Positions 30,201 through 38,834 of a stretch of 64,000 nucleotides of DNA are shown here, in pieces. The stretch comes from Liolophura sinensis (Eukaryota; Mollusca; Polyplacophora; Chitonida; Chitonidae). The stretch spans positions 29,791,979 through 29,855,978 of the forward strand of contig NC_088302.1 of assembly GCF_032854445.1 (NCBI RefSeq), written 5' to 3'. Position 1 is the stretch's first letter. Each line of letters begins with the position of its first letter. The notes under the pieces were generated by a model. That model was not told where the DNA came from. It was given only the letters and a program-made list of their open reading frames with translations, and did no database searches. Position numbers and translations under genes: made by a program.

Positions 30201-33200
30201 TGCAGACTATACCAATTAAGTATAGATCATGCGTTTAATCATAGATATAGCAAAAGTTAATCATCATTTAACCGAAAATGCCGCTGTTTGGCCCAGCCTA
30301 GAGGGTTAATCAATGTAAAATTTATATCCCGCTTGTATCTAGCGCTGCGATCGGTAGTTAGCGCTGCCACAATGGCCTATGACCTTGTGCGGAGTTTCAG
30401 TCATGCCTGCATAGATAACATGCGTGAAGATAGAGTAGCCACAACGCTGTTTTGACTTTCTGCAAATATGGGACCATTTGATTGCCTGTTCTAGCCGTCG
30501 ATGATTTTCGGTACAAGAGAGAGCGGCAACAGTGCCTTTATGTAAAACTTGTTACATCGGATATTCACATAGCTGCAGTGTTTGAGCATTATTGGATTTG
30601 AGCGGGTATAGTTTTCCATTATCATTAAAATCGGTTGCCTGAATATAAGGTTGAATATGTATTTGGATTCGACTGTGAAGTGGTAACGGTATCTAAGATC
30701 TTAAGAAGAAATAGATGTTCGACATTTTGTTGTTGTTTTTGTTGAGGTCTATTTTTTGGTGTGAAATTGATTTCACACGAAATCACGCTTCAGCACTCGA
30801 GATTTGCTTGTTACGTGTTCACATATATGTTTTCAAAGAAAATTCACGTGAAGAGGTGGTATTTAGCAGTATATCACCTGTATCTCCCGACACCCTTCCC
30901 TTATTTTCCCAAAGCTCCTGTATAAGTCCGCTCAAATGTGTTGACTTAGCTCATCTCATGGCAAGGACGTATGCTGCTATGGTGATTAGACAGGTCATTA
31001 GACATGGTGCATGTCACGAGACCGCCATCGTGCCTTTCCATATAGTAATATTAAGCCTACATATAGCCTGAAGGGTTATCGTACCTGGCCCTACAGGACA
31101 ATTTCACGTTCATGTACCTTTCCAACTCCAGTCCGTCCTAATACCTGGTATACACTAGATCCCACAAGTTAGGTTAGGCTTGAGATTAATGAGTGTGAAA
31201 TTTAGCACTCGTCGGTTTGACTTCTCCACACAAAAGTTTTAATGGCTGGATTATTCTTGCAAGAGGGTTTGCCGGTGTAGGTTTTGACATCTTTTAATCC
31301 CGTATTATATTGAGTCTCTATGAAACTTGAGCAGTAGGTTTGGAAAAGAAACTACAGGTGCGTATAGCCTGGCTCGCTGGGTCTGGCATAATGGTGCTGT
31401 AGGAAGCGGTGGGGCAGGCGGCGGTTGAGGCTGTACTACTGCACTTTCAAAAGTGGGGTAGCCAGCATATGCTCTATATCTAAAAACTAAATTTGTGCCA
31501 AAATGTGCAGCATAGGCCTTCTTCATCATAACCTTGAGCATGGATATTTTTGTCTCATAAAACACGTTCAAACGCGCGTTCGGTAACAGACGCACATAAA
31601 TAGGCTTTGCATACAAGTATTAAACCTTACATATAAGCAATCCTCTGGTTCAGACTGTCCACACAGCCCCATATCAATGATCAACCCGTAGAGTGTTCGG
31701 ATAAAGCCATTCTAGCATTTCATAAAAAGGTATCATTTCATTTTTAACTCGTGATTACTTCGCGAATTCCTTTCTGTTCCGAATATTTCATTCAAATGAC
31801 CTCGGTTAGTTGGGTGGGTGAAAGAAACTCGACACAGCCATGAGAAACCGCTGCACCTCGACAGTTGTCTGATAAACCACCTGACGTAAGGCAGTAACCC
31901 AGCGATCTGAAGCTTGCTTGGAAAGTTTAACCTTATTCTTAGGTGAACTGAGACAGCGTAGCGCTGCCTGCGATGGTCTTCATTTCACTCATTTTATATA
32001 ATATTTGTATCAATTTAACCAATAAATCAATTAACGAACCTCTCACCAATACGGCCACTGTGGGTTCAAGCCCCAGGTCTTCCTAGCTTCCTCCCCTGCA
32101 GTACACGGGATAGCCTGCAACCATCTGCGGATGGTCGTGGGTTTTTCCCCGGTTCTCCGATCATAACGTTGGCTGCCGTCGTATAAGTGAAATATTCTTG
32201 AGTACAGCGTAAAACACAAATCAAATAAATGAATAAAATCATAAATCTATTAATCAGCACTGCTATTGACCTTTCATTACAGTCCATCGTACGCAGTATC
32301 TTATCCATGACAAACCGAATGCAGCTGGATGGGTGGAATCTGGTGAACCCGATTAAACCTATATCTGCTCGTCTCAGCGAGTTCGGACTGATGGAACCAA
32401 CTAAGGTCCAGCTTATCTTTGACCGGCTTACCTTTTCCTTGCTGAGCAAAGAGGTGAAACATCTGAACGACGAGATCCAGACGAGCCTGAGCATAATACG
32501 GTCGTACCAGGAGGAACTATCCGACTACACTCGATCTAACAGGATCAACGAGGATTTCTATAAGTAAGTCAGACACGGCTAAATTCTACCTGACAACCCT
32601 AATCAGTCTGTCTAGGATTTTCTGTACATGTAACTAACTACGAGTCTGTTCCAATTTTCATACACAACGTTTAATTCGTTGCAGACAAGAGCTTCAAGTC
32701 GATAATGCCGGGCTCCAGATTTTAGAAAAACAATATGGACCAACACACTGCAACACTACGCCAAAAGATTATACATGTAAATAGTAGGAAAGGCCGATAT
32801 GATGTGAGTCAGAGGCCATTGCCAGCTTTCACTTAGTTCAGAAATACGGCATGAGATCACTACAGTGTACGCGGCTCTGAGTGACAGCCAGGATTAAATG
32901 TAACGCTCGTCCCTTATATATATTTTTTTTCATACGCGGCCATCACAGTTCATAGTGTATTTTCATATTTTCTGCTAGGAAGACTTGAACTGGATAATTG
33001 CGACTTAAATTATTTGATTGTCGTAAAACACTATGAGCCATGGAGTGTGTGGGGGAATCGGGAAGCGAAGAAATAAAGGGTGAAACTATAGGGATGACAC
33101 TCGCATACAGGTCTATACCGTGCCCTTATAAAGGGTATTTCTGTAGGGAGAATGACTGTGGGTCTAGAGAAAGGATTAAAGAACAGGACTTCCACGCTAT

Positions 33201-36200
33201 TTTTATTAGTACCTAAAAGAAGAAAGGCGAGAGATTCTCAGACATGTCAATCTGTTTTATGAACAAAAAAATGCTGTGCTGCCAATAACGCCAGCATATC
33301 ATTGTAAGTGTTGGAAGTGCACTGTTTCTAGCCAAAGTTAGCATGGTACCCGGCTGATGTTGATTGTTCCAAATCCATTGACTTCGTTGAACTCCCCTGT
33401 CTTGTAAAATGGTAGAAGTATGTACTGCAGCGAATCTTTTAGACATACCCGCGCAGGTTTTCCATATCGCTGGCTCAGTCGATTGAAGCGTTGTTCTAAT
33501 TCAGGTTCGAATCCATTTCCCGGCTGCAGATTTATGTGAACAGGTTTGTCAAGTATACCTGGCAAAGGGAGATGTTTCTTCCCCTATTTTATCCTCCCAT
33601 AAATCTAAAAAGTTAAATATTCTTCAGTACAGCGTTAAACATTTATCAAATATAAATAAATCAGTATTCAAGTGCTTGACAGGCAATAAATAAAATGCAC
33701 ACTCGTGGGAATGAGAAATGGGCTGCACTATCACAAAAACAATTTTAAAAAAAAGATATCCAGTGGTCAATTTTTAGTGAGTATTAAGCACTCAATAGAT
33801 TATGCTTAAGACATGGCTGTCAGCACTGCGCGAAGAATGAGTGATTGATAAAACGTCAAGAACGATTATGCATAAATAATATACCTTGAGTTAAGGCGTC
33901 CCAAGTGGATAAAGGTTGACGCGCAGCACCGAGGTAAACAGGCGTCAGCAGTGCTGTAGATAACTGCCTACCTCATCAAAGATTCCCAGTCAATGGACCA
34001 TCTCTATTTAAATCATGTCGTGCTGTATTGTCTTGTAAATGCTGTTTATCGATTTACCATGGAGAGATGCCTCCTTCAGTACGATAGGTAAACCCTCAGC
34101 CTACCTGGCTCGACCGATAACCCAGCATAATTAGAGGAAATTACCTTTCAAGCAAGGCGTCCGAACATTGATTTGAATCTCTCTTCATCGGAGAGAAACG
34201 GGTGCTTGATAAGCACTGGTTTTCTGCACAAAGGAAACTCGTTCTTCTCGCACGTAATTGTCGGTGATTTCCATCGGGGGCAGTGCGTGCTGGTGGAAAG
34301 ACTTGTGATCTGCCGACCGGAGAGATTAGCATGTCGAGCACACAGAAGGAAAAAACTTAATTGTCCCTTGCACAGCAAAATAAAAAAAATGCTGGTTAAG
34401 ACTGCCATCCATCTTCACGAACACATATCATAGATTTTTTCACTACGTGTTATTGCCTTGAATCTGCACGTGTTTAAGTGCCATTACGTAGTGTTTTACC
34501 GTCTGCTATCCTCGCATTTCATCATTCAATGTCGGGCTGAAATACAACCATGAGCCATTTCTTTCCTCAGCGGCTGTACCTTACTTACAGTTTAAATCAA
34601 ACGTTGTCGTATGTTTCGTGCTCGACTGGCTGTAAAATGGCCTTATGTCATCGCAGAATCGATCAATGTATGTAATTGTAACCCTGCTATACAGCCCTTA
34701 ACTAAGTAGACTGTGATAAGTGTACATTACAGGGCATATCTCGCAATGCGCATATAATATACTGGACGTATCTTGCAGTCGAAGAGAAATAACGAAAGCA
34801 AAAGTCTTAAACAAGGACTGTATCACTATATATAAACATACTCAAATTTAAACATAAAGAATGGCATGGGGTATTAACTCACGTCAAGTCTCTTTAGAAT
34901 TCACTCGGCTTGTGTATACTCAAAAGTTAAACAAGGAGTCCATTTTTGACGGACACGATAATACAATGCCACATGTCAAAAAACGAATGTCATCCAAAGT
35001 TTTTTTGACCATGGGGTGGAACTTAAGGTGGATCGCTTTCATTTTGCTTCCGCACAATAGGCGTGATCGCTGAACATTTCACACCCTCCTACACAAGCCG
35101 GTTCAAAACTGTAAAAAAAACTCAGTCGTATAACTTAATCTGCATTACACGTAAACATCATGATGCTTGCCGCTGTCGTATAACTTAATCTGCAGTACAC
35201 GTAAACATCATGATGCTTGCCGCTGTCATATAAATTAATCTGCAGTACACGTAAACACCATGATGCTTGCCACTGTCGTATAACTTAATCTGCAGTAGAC
35301 GTAAACACCATGATGCTTGCCGCAGTCGTATAACTTAATCTGCAGTAGACGTAAACACCATGACGCTTGCCGCTGTCGTATAACTTAATCTGCAGTAGAC
35401 GTAAACACCATGGCGCTTGTCGCTGTCGTATAAATTAATCTGCAGTAGACGTAAACACCATGATGCTTGCCGCTGTCGTATAACTTAATCTGCAGTAGAC
35501 GTAAACACCATGATGCTTGCCGCTGTCGTATAACTTAATCTGCAGTAGACGTAAACACCATGACGCTTGTCGCTGTCGTATAAATTAATTTGCAGTACAC
35601 GTAAACACCATGATGTTTGCCACTGTCGTATAAATTAATCTGCAGTAGACGTAAACATCATGATGCTTGCCGCTGTCGTATAAATTAATCTGCAGTACAC
35701 GTAAACACCATGATGCTTGCCGCTGTCGTATAACTTAATCTGCAGTAGACGTAAACACCATGATGATTGTGTTTACGAAATTTACAAAACTTGAAACGCC
35801 TAGAACATACCTTGCGTCTTTCCAAAATCATTGGAAACTGTTGGCTGATCCTCTTTGCATGATTCCGCCCTATTTTCGTACTTTCTTAGTTCTGTCATGG
35901 TTTGTTATATGCGTCGTTTTGGGAATTGGTCTTGCCATTATTGATCTGGTTGACGGTTGGTATACGAATGTCTGTTTCGACGCACAGATCCAATCAGATA
36001 TGATATGAGTATAGAAGAACTGTTTTTTTTCTGCTTCAGAGCCAATCTATTACAGCTGGAGTTGTACTTTCCTGACCTAACCGAGACTCGCATCACGCAG
36101 AGAATCGCATACGGCTTATTTGATCTGGCTTGTAAGTTCCCTGGCTTGTTTACATTCTGTGATATTACAATCCTTTCTGAACAATGTAACATTGTTGTAA

Positions 36201-36829
36201 AGCAGAAACGAAGATCCATTTTTTTTATAAGTTAACATTAACAATATAGAGGATAGGAGGTGCATTAGTCTGTATACATGTACCTATATAGTATTGCAGT
36301 TATGTAACCGTAGTTCTACTTTTGATCCAGTTTTCTTTGATTACATCAAATAGAGAAATGACCTTGAATTATTACCCCGTTGGTAAAGTACATTTGTTCA
36401 AAACTTAGGCTACCTTATATATAGCTATTCTTCAGTTCCTAATAAGGACAATAATAGACAGTCAATGGGAGATAATCCTTCCTTACTTTGCAGATATTTA
36501 GAAGTCTTTTGTGTGGTTTGGCATTAAACATTTCTTTTCCAAATGAAAGACTCATTATTGTTACTTGAGAGCTAATTGTAATGGTGATTTACTCGTAAGT
36601 CTAAGTAAGGTAATTGTTTATCTAAAAAAAAGACGCAAACCGTTTTGGTTATATTTTTCCATTATTATACATGTATTTCTTCAGCTTTTTAATTGTGATT
36701 CTTTCTTCTCCAGGCGATGTCGGTGGAACCTTCGCGCTTTATCTGGGATTTAGTCTGTTAACAGCATTTGACATCTTGGATTTTCTCGGAGCCTTTTGCA
36801 AATGGTGCGCGTATCCATCCAGGCAGTGA
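5779..36829 (+). CDS. DEG/ENaC-family sodium channel with a ~480-residue extracellular insertion (12 exons)
   Basis: A ligand- or force-gated cation channel subunit of the degenerin/ENaC/ASIC/FaNaC superfamily, expected in the plasma membrane as a trimer. Exons: 5779-6206, 12766-12933, 19224-19385, 23073-23188, 23954-24135, 25611-25776, 26207-26263, 26627-27798, 32283-32563, 32685-32776, 36042-36131, 36714-36829. All phases match and total 3,030 nt (1,009 residues plus stop). Seen: a basic region before TM1, TM1 (about 144-161), FPAVTICNLNPF (187-198), GLCYTF, GLSLLLNVEQ, cysteine pairs, CGCELEC (436-442), LELYF (947-951), VGG (974-976) and TM2 with a G-F-S filter (983-985). The His-Gly motif before TM1 appears as Arg-Gly (125-126). 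Residues about 459-941 are an added, mostly helical segment with eight N-glycosylation sequons and only two cysteines. Typical members have 500-650 residues. The ligand and subfamily cannot be assigned. The least certain junction is exon 10 to 11. Confidence 0.9.
6703..6766. repeat. 18-bp minisatellite, about 3.5 copies
   Basis: The unit ATGTCCAAGCAAGCTGCC is repeated with few changes. It is open in several frames and so creates spurious repetitive peptides on both strands. Confidence 0.85.
6913..7142. mobile_element. Diverged TIR element next to a second copy
   Basis: The left end reads AAAACCAAAATCAGGGCAGCG and the right end, reverse-complemented, reads ATAAACCAGAG. It shares the ACTTCAGTTAAGGTTTTA block with the element at 7166-7635. 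It may be a partial copy or one half of a nested insertion. Confidence 0.4.
7166..7635. mobile_element. MITE-like element with ~35-bp terminal inverted repeats
   Basis: The left end TAAAACCAGAGCAGCGAGG continues ACAGTGTGATAGCTG. The reverse complement of the right end reads TAAAACCAAGTCAGTGATG and then ACAGTGTGACAACTGG. There is no internal coding capacity. Related ends occur at about 1420-1580, 13155-13195, 28956-29070 and 41448-41560, so this is a dispersed non-autonomous family. Confidence 0.6.
8048..8100. repeat. TA / CA microsatellite
   Basis: A (TA)n run, then (CA)n, then a GTATACATGTATATGTATAC palindromic stretch. Confidence 0.85.
10963..11131 (+). mobile_element. SINE, body and (AATA)n tail
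   Basis: Contains GGCCGTGCGTGGGAAGGTCT, CCTGCGGATGGTCGTGG, CATAATGCTGGCCGCCGTCG, TATAAGTGAAATATTCTG and a tail of AATAAATAAATAAA. It lacks the tRNA-like head and is therefore 5'-truncated. Confidence 0.85.
12402..12765 (+). repeat. ~73-bp tandem array copying the exon 2 acceptor junction
   Basis: Five units start at about 12402, 12476, 12549, 12622 and 12693, spaced 71-74 bp, and the true exon begins one unit later at 12766. Each contains a diverged form of the exon's first ~17 bases, GTTGATATGGGTATTGATA. Three are preceded by TTTCAAG, one by TTTCAG (12693) and one by CTCCG. Confidence 0.85.
12766..12933 (+). CDS. DEG/ENaC exon 2 (TM1 and FPAVTIC motif)
   Basis: Acceptor TTTCAG and donor CAG|GTAAGT bound 168 nt. 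It encodes the first membrane helix (LIWVLIVGALLALAAY) and ends with FPAVTICNLNPF, one of the most diagnostic signatures of the superfamily. The acceptor and the first ~17 exon bases are repeated five times upstream (12402-12765). Confidence 0.95.
14491..14637 (+). mobile_element. SINE, body and tail
   Basis: Contains GACCGGCCGTAGGTGGGAAG, CAACCTGCGGATGGTCTTGG, GTATAAGTGAAATATTCTTG, AGTATGGCGTAAAACACC and an AATAAATAAATAAA tail. It is 5'-truncated with a short internal deletion. Confidence 0.85.
17950..18670. other. Compositionally unusual block rich in CGAC/CGAG words
   Basis: Short words such as TACGAC, CACGAC, ACGAG and CGAC recur every 10-30 bases across ~700 bp, unlike the AT-rich, CpG-poor intron around it. 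A pure C run lies inside. No exact unit length was found, so it is not a simple satellite, and the open frames here show no known protein. Confidence 0.45.
18400..18424. repeat. Poly-C tract
   Basis: A run of 18 C, then A and more C. It produces a glycine-rich artefact frame on the - strand. Confidence 0.9.
19130..19208 (+). mobile_element. Degenerate SINE tail abutting exon 3
   Basis: Reads ATGACCGCCATCGTATAAG, then TGAAAGGATCTGTAGTATGG and ATCAAATAAATAAAT. It lies only ~15 bases from exon 3 and overlaps the likely branch-point region. Confidence 0.6.
19224..19385 (+). CDS. DEG/ENaC exon 3 (finger-domain region)
   Basis: Acceptor TTTCAG and donor TTAAG|GTAAAC bound 162 nt, phase 2 to phase 2. 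It encodes a polar extracellular segment beginning RLSKAVETGQYDSL and ending QREDFILR. Assignment rests on phase continuity with exons 2 and 4 and on the family pattern in which such a segment precedes the C...W..C...F..TG.CYTF block. Confidence 0.85.
19386..23072 (+). other. Channel intron 3
   Basis: About 3.7 kb with one full-length minus-strand SINE. The stretch 20220-20760 is less AT-rich, but its frames carry no recognisable domain or splice-bounded exon. Confidence 0.55.
22335..22602 (-). mobile_element. Near full-length SINE, minus strand
   Basis: Read on the minus strand it has a tRNA-like head (GTGGCCTAGGCCATTAGCG, then a B-box-like GTGAATTCAAGTCCAATTC), the body with CCGCAAC/GGATGGTTGTGGG, GAATATTTCACTTATAAG in complement, and a TAAATAAA tail. 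Head and tail together show it is nearly complete. Confidence 0.8.
23073..23188 (+). CDS. DEG/ENaC exon 4 (GLCYTF block)
   Basis: Acceptor GTTGCAG and donor GCCAG|GTGAGT bound 116 nt. It encodes CQWRDRWCGPANFSLSF followed by TDTGLCYTFQP. The G-x-CYTF sequence is a hallmark of the DEG/ENaC extracellular domain. Confidence 0.92.
23698..23832 (+). mobile_element. SINE, body and tail
   Basis: Begins in the body at CACCCTGCGGATGGTCATGA and ends with AGTACGGCGTAAAACACCAA and CAGATAAATAAATC. It lies within intron 4 of the channel gene. Confidence 0.8.
23954..24135 (+). CDS. DEG/ENaC exon 5 (palm strand block GLSLLLNVEQ)
   Basis: Acceptor TTTTACAG and donor ATAAAG|GTAGGT bound 182 nt. It encodes GLSLLLNVEQYEYL and GVGAKVTIHEPG, matching the family pattern G-L-x-L-x-L-(D/N)-x-E-Q ... 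G-x-K-V-x-(I/V)-H. It ends on a complete codon. Confidence 0.93.
24341..24572. mobile_element. ~230-bp MITE-like element, copy 1
   Basis: Starts GGGCCCAGTTGTCTTGAGAC and ends with a sequence whose reverse complement is AGGGCCGTGTTGTTCAAACG. The body is homologous throughout to 62993-63234, sharing TTGTACTTTGCCTCA-like, GTTAAATATGAATTAA-like and TACCAGTATTAGC blocks. Two copies with matching termini support a transposed element. Confidence 0.75.
24749..24768. repeat. Poly-G tract
   Basis: GGGGA followed by about 15 G, a simple-repeat expansion. Confidence 0.9.
25611..25776 (+). CDS. DEG/ENaC exon 6 (cysteine-rich domain)
   Basis: Acceptor ATTTCAG and donor TTCACC|GTACGT bound 166 nt. The segment LQPPLGKCR, then YTRDLCERRCKTREIISECN and CSPPSSP, follows the conserved family spacing P-x-G-x-C ... 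Y-(S/T)-x-x-x-C-x-x-x-C ... I-x-x-x-C-x-C. Confidence 0.93.
26207..26263 (+). CDS. DEG/ENaC exon 7 (short cysteine exon)
   Basis: A 57-nt exon, acceptor TTTCAG and donor AATG|GTGAGT, encoding PNVKKCDVRQYFSCAVKVN. The two cysteines correspond to the family's C-x(n)-C segment before the C-x-C-x-x-x-C motif. Phase 1 at both ends. Confidence 0.88.
26627..27798 (+). CDS. DEG/ENaC exon 8 (C-x-C-x3-C motif, then most of the inserted helical domain)
   Basis: A 1,172-nt exon, acceptor TTGTAG and donor GTTGAG|GTAGGT. It begins with the family motif ECGCELECDRTEFDIF and then leaves the family fold for about 360 residues of leucine-, lysine- and glutamate-rich helix, for example LEERVRNARDTFQKED and LSQELEELFQRYIENRR. 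It holds seven N-x-S/T sequons and one cysteine. The long segment matches no domain I recognise. Continuity of one open frame through a 1.2-kb exon supports real coding sequence. Confidence 0.9.
28355..28615 (+). mobile_element. Full-length tRNA-derived SINE (best reference copy)
   Basis: The head carries an A-box-like TGGCTCAGTTGCTTAGCG and a B-box-like GTGAGTTCAAGTCCAGC, as in RNA polymerase III promoters of tRNA genes. The body follows (CTTCATCTCCGGCCGTAAG, CAACCTGCGGATGGTCG, CCACCATAATGCTGGCCGCC), then TATTCTTGAGTACAGCG, AAAACACCAATCAAATAAAC and the tail. About 260 bp. It depends on a LINE for mobilisation; no partner LINE is visible here. Confidence 0.9.
28956..29070 (+). mobile_element. 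TIR-family fragment
   Basis: Reads AAAGCCAGACCAGTCACGAC, AGTGTGATAGTTGGC and then AAATCCGGTAGCTTGTCAGT. The first block matches the terminal repeat at 7166. The second matches the copy at about 41448-41560. Confidence 0.5.
32033..32237 (+). mobile_element. SINE ending just before exon 9
   Basis: Contains a B-box-like GTGGGTTCAAGCCCCAG, CTGCGGATGGTCGTGGG, TATAAGTGAAATATTCTTG and an AATAAATGAATAAA tail. The A-box end is degraded. Confidence 0.8.
32283..32563 (+). CDS. DEG/ENaC exon 9 (inserted helical domain, continued)
   Basis: Acceptor CATTACAG and donor TATAA|GTAAGTC bound 281 nt. It encodes 93 codons of predicted helix with a heptad-like stretch SKEVKHLNDEIQTSLSII and no cysteine. Phases agree with exon 8 (0) and exon 10 (2). 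Membership in this gene is inferred from phase, position and similar composition. Confidence 0.75.
32685..32776 (+). CDS. DEG/ENaC exon 10 (end of inserted domain; donor or stop)
   Basis: Acceptor GTTGCAG. It encodes QELQVDNAGLQILEKQYG and then THCNTTPKDYT. A donor ACAT|GTAAAT gives phase 1 and joins exon 11 in frame. If the donor is not used, the frame runs two more codons to TAG at 32782-32784, giving a protein without TM2. Confidence 0.65.
33466..33663 (+). mobile_element. Diverged SINE
   Basis: An A-box-like TGGCTCAGTCGATTGAAGCG and a B-box-like CAGGTTCGAATCC, then the family 3' end AAATATTCTTCAGTACAGCG, TTAAACATTTATCAAAT and AAATAAATC. Confidence 0.65.
35126..35768 (+). repeat. 50-bp satellite array, 12 full units plus a partial
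   Basis: Units start every 50 bp from 35126 to 35726 with substitutions but no indel. The unit is TCGTATAACTTAATCTGCAG, TACACGTAAACACCATGATG, CTTGCCGCTG. It resembles the SINE core CATAATGCTGGCCGCCGTCG, TATAAGTGAAATATTCTTGA, GTACGGCGTAAAACACCA in order. Confidence 0.9.
36042..36131 (+). CDS. DEG/ENaC exon 11 (final palm strand before TM2)
   Basis: Encodes NLLQLELYFPDLTETRI and then TQRIAYGLFDLA, matching the family pattern L-x-(V/L)-Y-F ... I-x-Q-x-x-x-Y ... D-L just before TM2. Donor GGCTT|GTAAGT. The acceptor is a tandem CAGAG. Using the second AG (exon from 36042) keeps the frame with exon 10; using the first would form TAG across the junction. Confidence 0.85.
36714..36829 (+). CDS. DEG/ENaC exon 12 (TM2, pore, C-terminus)
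   Basis: Acceptor TTCTCCAG. It encodes DVGGTFALYLGFSLLTAFDI and then LDFLGAF, ending CKWCAYPSRQ and TGA at 36827-36829. This is the second membrane helix with the G-x-S selectivity-filter position (GFS) and the acidic residue after it. The cytoplasmic tail is only about ten residues. Confidence 0.93.
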
Positions 36830-38834
36830 CAACGGACAAGTCTGTCCTCAAGCTAAAGTACGAGCTACGGCTTCTCACGGCAAAGTATACCGGCAGTGCG
36901 AAAACTTACACTTTGCTTTGAATAGGACGGAAAGAAACATTCGTTGGTACAAGACGAGAACACACATAAACACGTGACTTTCTTCACCCAGAAAACTGTG
37001 TTAACATGCGTGATTGGTTGGTAGGTAGGATTACATTACTGTTGCAGCCTTTCAAATGGCACAAACAGTCTGTGTGGGAGATGTTACCATGGTGATAAAC
37101 ACTTCAATCATTTGGACATGTGATCAGGTTTTGCTCACCACTTGGATGGTTTTACAATTGTCAAAATGACCCGCACCTCAACAGGTCGGGTATTCGTGCC
37201 GCATCAGTGCTATATAGTGAAAAATCAAGGTTAAAATGCTAAACGAAAGTTCCTCGCTGTGCCATGTTTTTTGTTCTGGTATAGGAATACATTTGAAGTC
37301 AGCAGTGGCGTTATTGACGAAAGCGGCGGAGCAGCTGTCTCTCATATATAGGTATGGTGATACTGTGCATATCACACACCGGACCTTTCGCAGCAGGAAG
37401 ATAGGCCACGTTACGAAGGAATGTTATAAATGATTTTTTTTTTAACAAAGCAACGGTATCACGGCGTATTTTGTGGAATTTTGCGAAAAAGACTTATTTC
37501 AGACTCATAAAATGGAGTAAATAACACTGGCTATAATCAATGCAACAATGATTCTACAAAACAGACGGATGTAACAACTTTGTTATATCGTAGCGAATAT
37601 ACCTGGAGACGCATGAATATGCCTGGAGACGAAGAGGACGTGTAGGTCATAGACGTTGACGTCATGAGGCTTGATGTTATGCTAGGTCACATGACGAACT
37701 TGATGTGAACTTCCGATATTGTCTCATGACGCCACACAGAGTTGGACTGGCTCTCGCACATATACTTGAAGCAATGCGTTCATGGCCTCTACTTGGATGT
37801 AACGATCAAACTTTGAGTACAATCATGAGCACACCATTCTTTGATGATAGAGATCAGAGAACTAAAATATATTTTACAAATATTCCCAGTGACATACCTT
37901 AGTTAATGGTGTGTTATATAGGCCTGCAGAGCCGCGGCGTTGACAATATGACGTTCTCCGTGTGCTTAGTGAGGATTCTACCAAGGAGGCTTGGCAGCGT
38001 GGTGGGTAACATATAAATCAGCTTGTTTGAATATACATCGATAAACATGTAATCATTTTTTTCAATCATGCCTACAGAGCATCTTTGAAAATTAACGATA
38101 AATTTATTTTTCTTCCTTTAAAATGTTCGCATATCACTGGATTTTGGCGGTGTATTTGGTCGTCATTTCTGTTGGGACAGTGTCCTAAAATCATTTCGTT
38201 ATCATCAAATCACGGAGAATGATGTGACAGTTACAACAAATATGTACTCACTCAAGAATGTCGCCAGGATTCACTCTCAGTTTCAAAATACTTCTGAACA
38301 TGTATGTATGCTCGAGCGTTGGAGAATTATATATATATCTATATACCAATATATACGTATGACGTCAGTGAATCTTGCTTACAGTTTCGAGTGTTCATCA
38401 GAGCCGATATTCTCTGAACCCATGAATGAATAACTAAACTGTAAATAAGTGGCAGAAATTTCCATGAAATGGATATTACGATATACGTCGGAGTCTCCCT
38501 GCAAGCTATATACATGTATATGGGAACATTCCAAGTTATACTGTGAATATATTCAGGACCAATGTTTGTATAAAAAGTGTGTGTAAAATAATAATGATTT
38601 CAGTACTTGTCAAATGCATAAATATTTCCGTATTTATTGCACTTTTGAATTTATTATTTCAAACCAGGCTTCAAACCCTACCTTTCCGATGTTGACAAGT
38701 CTCCGTCATAGAGCTTATCAACAGTTATGTTTTCGTTTAAATTATTCAAAGCTAGAAGGGATTATTTCTTTCATATCTATTGGTGAATAAACAACTTTAT
38801 CCGAACTGCTTTCATGTCTCTTTCTTGAAATAAG

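Larger units (their letters stand above)
27799..32282 (+). other. Channel intron 8
   Basis: About 4.5 kb splitting the inserted helical domain. It contains a full-length SINE, a MITE-family fragment and a second SINE ending only ~45 bases before exon 9. No coding segment was recognised. Confidence 0.6.
32777..36041 (+). other. Channel intron 10
   Basis: About 3.3 kb with a SINE and a 50-bp satellite array. Long frames near 33338-33565 come from the SINE. The frame at 35760-36008 is hydrophobic but has no support. Confidence 0.5.

Noticed and set aside
35760..36008. Hydrophobic open frame that could be mistaken for a channel membrane exon
   Set aside because: It starts inside the 50-bp satellite, has no family motif, and TM1 and TM2 of the channel are already accounted for by better exons.
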